This document shows, one piece after another, positions 62,220-64,000 of a stretch of 64,000 nt of DNA (positions within the stretch are counted from its first letter, which is position 1; every line of letters begins with the position of its first letter). Position numbers and translations under genes: made by a program. The notes under the pieces are model-generated. The model made no database searches. It was not told the DNA's origin and saw only the letters and a list, made by a program, of their open reading frames with translations. The stretch comes from an uncultured Clostridium sp. Lineage in GTDB: Bacteria > Bacillota > Clostridia > Clostridiales > Clostridiaceae. The stretch covers positions 1-64,000 of the forward strand of contig NZ_CAKVJA010000004.1 in the NCBI RefSeq assembly GCF_934754925.1, given 5' to 3'.

Positions 62220-63054
62220 AGTTAAAGAGTGATTTAATTTGTGTTATGTGTTTTGTTGCTAGGTTATATCCATGATCATAGTTAGATTTTAGTTTGTTAA
62301 TATCTTTTTCAAAGCTTTCTAACTTATATTCAGGTCTTAATATTATTGCTTTACCTTGTTTTTCGAGTTCTTCACAAAATTTTACAGTTTCGTTGTAAGA
62401 TTCGTGTCTAGTTAAAAAAGCATTCTTTAAATTAGGATATTTACTCTTTAATAATTTAGATACAATAACATTTTTTTTACTTAAATCCTTTATATAACCT
62501 TTAGGTTGTGTAAGAACTATTAAGTGCTTTTTATTTCCATCAGCAATTGCTTTTCTTATTGGAATAGGGTCACAAAGACCACCATCATAATATTCATTAT
62601 TATTTATCTTTATAACAGGAAAAAATATTGGGATAGCACAAGTTGCTCTAAGAAATGTAGCTTTATTATCAAGATCTTTTCCATCTAAATATTCTGCTTC
62701 ACCAGTTTTAGCATTAGTAACTCCAATTAAAAATTTACCTGTATATTTTTTATAAGTATCCATATCAAAGGGGATTAATTTATTAGGTATTTCATCAAAA
62801 ACAAAGTCTAACCCAAATAAACTTTTACATTTAAGAAAATTTCCATAGCCTAAATATCTTTTATCATTTCTATATTTGGTTAGGATTTCAAGATTACGTC
62901 CCCTTTGTTGAGAAATATATGAGACTCCATTAGTTATTCCAGCAGAAACACCTATGCAATAAGGAAAAATGATATTATTATCAAGTAATGCATCCATTAC
63001 TCCTGCACTAAAAATTGGTCTAAAAGTTCCACCTTCTAAAATTAAACTTGGCAT
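62218..63054 (-). CDS. Patatin-like phospholipase
   Basis: This 278-residue enzyme has the Ser-Asp dyad of patatins: oxyanion-hole GGTFRP (residues 8-13), nucleophile elbow GVSAG, and the DGG motif in YYDGGLCDPIP. Family members hydrolyse acyl chains of phospholipids or lipoproteins; the closest type is YjjU-like cytoplasmic proteins. There is no signal peptide. The stop codon TAA overlaps the edge of repeat copy C. GAAGGGAG precedes the ATG on the minus strand. Confidence 0.9.
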   Translation of the reverse strand: MPSLILEGGTFRPIFSAGVMDALLDNNIIFPYCIGVSAGITNGVSYISQQRGRNLEILTKYRNDKRYLGYGNFLKCKSLFGLDFVFDEIPNKLIPFDMDTYKKYTGKFLIGVTNAKTGEAEYLDGKDLDNKATFLRATCAIPIFFPVIKINNNEYYDGGLCDPIPIRKAIADGNKKHLIVLTQPKGYIKDLSKKNVIVSKLLKSKYPNLKNAFLTRHESYNETVKFCEELEKQGKAIILRPEYKLESFEKDINKLKSNYDHGYNLATKHITQIKSLFN

Positions 63055-63234
63055 AAAGTGACTCCCTTCTAAAAGTTCTTATTTAGTAATTATAAAACAA
63101 AAAGATTTTCATTACAAATATTGGAGGTAAATAGATAAAAAAATATTTTCTATTCAATAAAAAATAAAAATATATTATAATGTAAATAAAATCATAGTTT
63201 ATATACTTAATAATAAATTAAAAGGGTGTAGTTA

Positions 63235-63621
63235 ATGTTTTTTATAGGGATATTTGGAATAGATAATAAAATAAAAGAAATTAAAAATTTAACTAACTTC
63301 TCTTGTAAAAGTTGCAATATTTCAAACGGAGCAAAGTTAATCAAATCCTATACTTTTTTTCATTTTTTCTTTATACCATTATTTAAATGGAATGAGGAAT
63401 ATTATGTAATTTGTAATGGATGTAAATCTTCTTTTAGTATTTCTAAGGAAAAGGGAAAAGAAATTGAAAGAGGGGGAGATGTAGAAGTTACATATTGGGA
63501 TTTGAAAGAAGTAAATAATAATTATGAAAGTTATTATATAGTAAAAAGATGTTCTAGATGTAATAGAGAAGTTGAAGATAATTTTGAATATTGTCCTTAT
63601 TGTGGTGAGAAAATTAGATAG
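63235..63621 (+). CDS. Zinc-ribbon protein with two CxxC-CxxC sites
   Basis: This 128-residue protein has Cys pairs at CKSC and CNGC around a hydrophobic segment (FFHFFFIPLFKW), and a classical C-terminal zinc ribbon, CSRCNREVEDNFEYCPYCGEK. The first pair and the PLFKWNEEY strand match the zinc-ribbon family proteins seen across Firmicutes. It is likely membrane-peripheral; no function is known. AAAGGGTG precedes the ATG. A terminator follows. Confidence 0.75.
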   Translation: MFFIGIFGIDNKIKEIKNLTNFSCKSCNISNGAKLIKSYTFFHFFFIPLFKWNEEYYVICNGCKSSFSISKEKGKEIERGGDVEVTYWDLKEVNNNYESYYIVKRCSRCNREVEDNFEYCPYCGEKIR

Positions 63622-63644
63622 TCCATATTGATATAATTTTATTT

Positions 63645-63692
63645 AGACAAGGATGTCTTTATCATATAGATAGAGACATCTTTTTTAATTTT
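63645..63692 (+). terminator. Terminator after the zinc-ribbon gene
   Basis: GATGTCTTTATC/GATAGAGACATC stem followed by T6 and a T-rich run. Confidence 0.82.
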
Positions 63693-63773
63693 TTTTATTA
63701 TAAATTTATATAAAATGTATTATAATAGACAAGTAAATTTGGATAAAAGTACTAAAATTGGGTGGAGGTAATA

Positions 63774-64000
63774 ATGAAGAAAAAGATAATAAGAAATATT
63801 ATATTGGTAGTTTTTGTGAGTGCTGTTATGTATTCATTAATAGTAAGTAGGCCTAAAAACATAACAATAGAAGTTGATGGAGTTACTATAGAGCATAAAA
63901 GTACATGCGGTAATATAAAAGAAGTAATTGATGAATTAAATATAAACTTGAATAAGGAAGATAAAATAAATTATAGTCTTGAGTCTAAAGTTAAAAATAA
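63774..64000 (+). CDS. YabE-like protein with DUF348 domain, 5' end (partial)
   Basis: The frame starts at ATG 63774 after GGTGGAGG and runs off the window (75 residues visible). An N-terminal membrane anchor (about residues 7-25) is followed by the start of a DUF348 ubiquitin-like domain (ITIEVDGVTIEHKSTCGNIK; VIDELNINL). Such proteins (YabE, RpfB-like) normally go on with a G5 domain and a 3D/lytic domain acting on peptidoglycan. That part lies outside the window, so the enzyme class is inferred only. Confidence 0.8.
   Translation, partial: MKKKIIRNIILVVFVSAVMYSLIVSRPKNITIEVDGVTIEHKSTCGNIKEVIDELNINLNKEDKINYSLESKVKN

Noticed and set aside
1..64000. tRNA or rRNA genes
   Set aside because: I saw no cloverleaf with a TTCRA-type T-loop and acceptor stem, and no rRNA-like stretch; a tRNAscan-SE run would be decisive.

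Overview
The window is low-GC DNA (roughly 30% GC by eye) with ATG/GTG/TTG starts, strong GGAGG-type ribosome binding sites and many U-tailed hairpins. The gene content is that of a strictly anaerobic Firmicute of the genus Clostridium or a close relative: class III ribonucleotide reductase, a cobA-hemD fusion in a hem operon that stops at uroporphyrinogen/precorrin-2, CbiK, BMP-type nucleoside lipoproteins and purine riboswitches. Both ends cut a gene: an SH3-repeat protein at the left and a YabE-like DUF348 protein at the right.

Layout. 0-6 kb: SH3-repeat protein, HAD phosphatase, NSS amino-acid importer with a 35-residue MetS-type subunit, asnB. 5.8-14.1 kb: a purine-nucleoside uptake locus. 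Three paralogous BMP lipoprotein genes each have their own promoter and guanine-type riboswitch. They are followed by an ATPase-permease-permease operon whose promoter carries an inverted-repeat operator. 14.2-24.7 kb: hom, ferritin-like protein, amidase-like protein, cyclophilin lipoprotein, L,D-transpeptidase, two stand-alone ATP-cone proteins, HAD phosphatase, adenine deaminase (with its own C74 purine riboswitch on the minus strand) and metA. 25.2-28.2 kb: nrdD-nrdG behind two NrdR-box-like sites. 29.7-37.1 kb: hemA, precorrin-2 dehydrogenase, hemC, cobA-hemD, hemB, hemL, then cbiK. 37.3-44 kb: formate/nitrite channel, two small Fe-S proteins, ilvE, RidA, an orphan PotD-like lipoprotein and an ABC-F ATPase. 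44.3-51 kb: molbindin followed by a stretch with signs of gene decay (a DUF2935/hydrolase chimera, an FNT 3' fragment, a truncated FUSC exporter), plus SOD, small proteins and a CAP-domain secreted protein. 51-59 kb: an HTH-TPR regulator and a maltose-type ABC operon. 59-64 kb: Na/Pi cotransporter, small zinc-ribbon proteins, a membrane protein and a patatin-like lipase.

The most striking element is a compact (280 nt) group I intron that splits nrdD inside the codon right after the glycyl-radical glycine. The frame stops within the intron. Joining the predicted splice sites restores the conserved C-terminal tail, and P1 (with U.G), P3, P4, P7, P8 and P10 pairings can all be drawn. A second notable element is a family of long palindromic repeats at three sites (15.5-16.2, 19.2-19.3 and 62.0-62.2 kb). 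Each fills the gap between two convergent genes almost to their stop codons.

The purine theme recurs: four purine riboswitches lie in about 18 kb. Three are of transcription-terminator type. The fourth, upstream of ade, appears to act on translation. They link uptake (BMP/Nup) with salvage (adenine deaminase).
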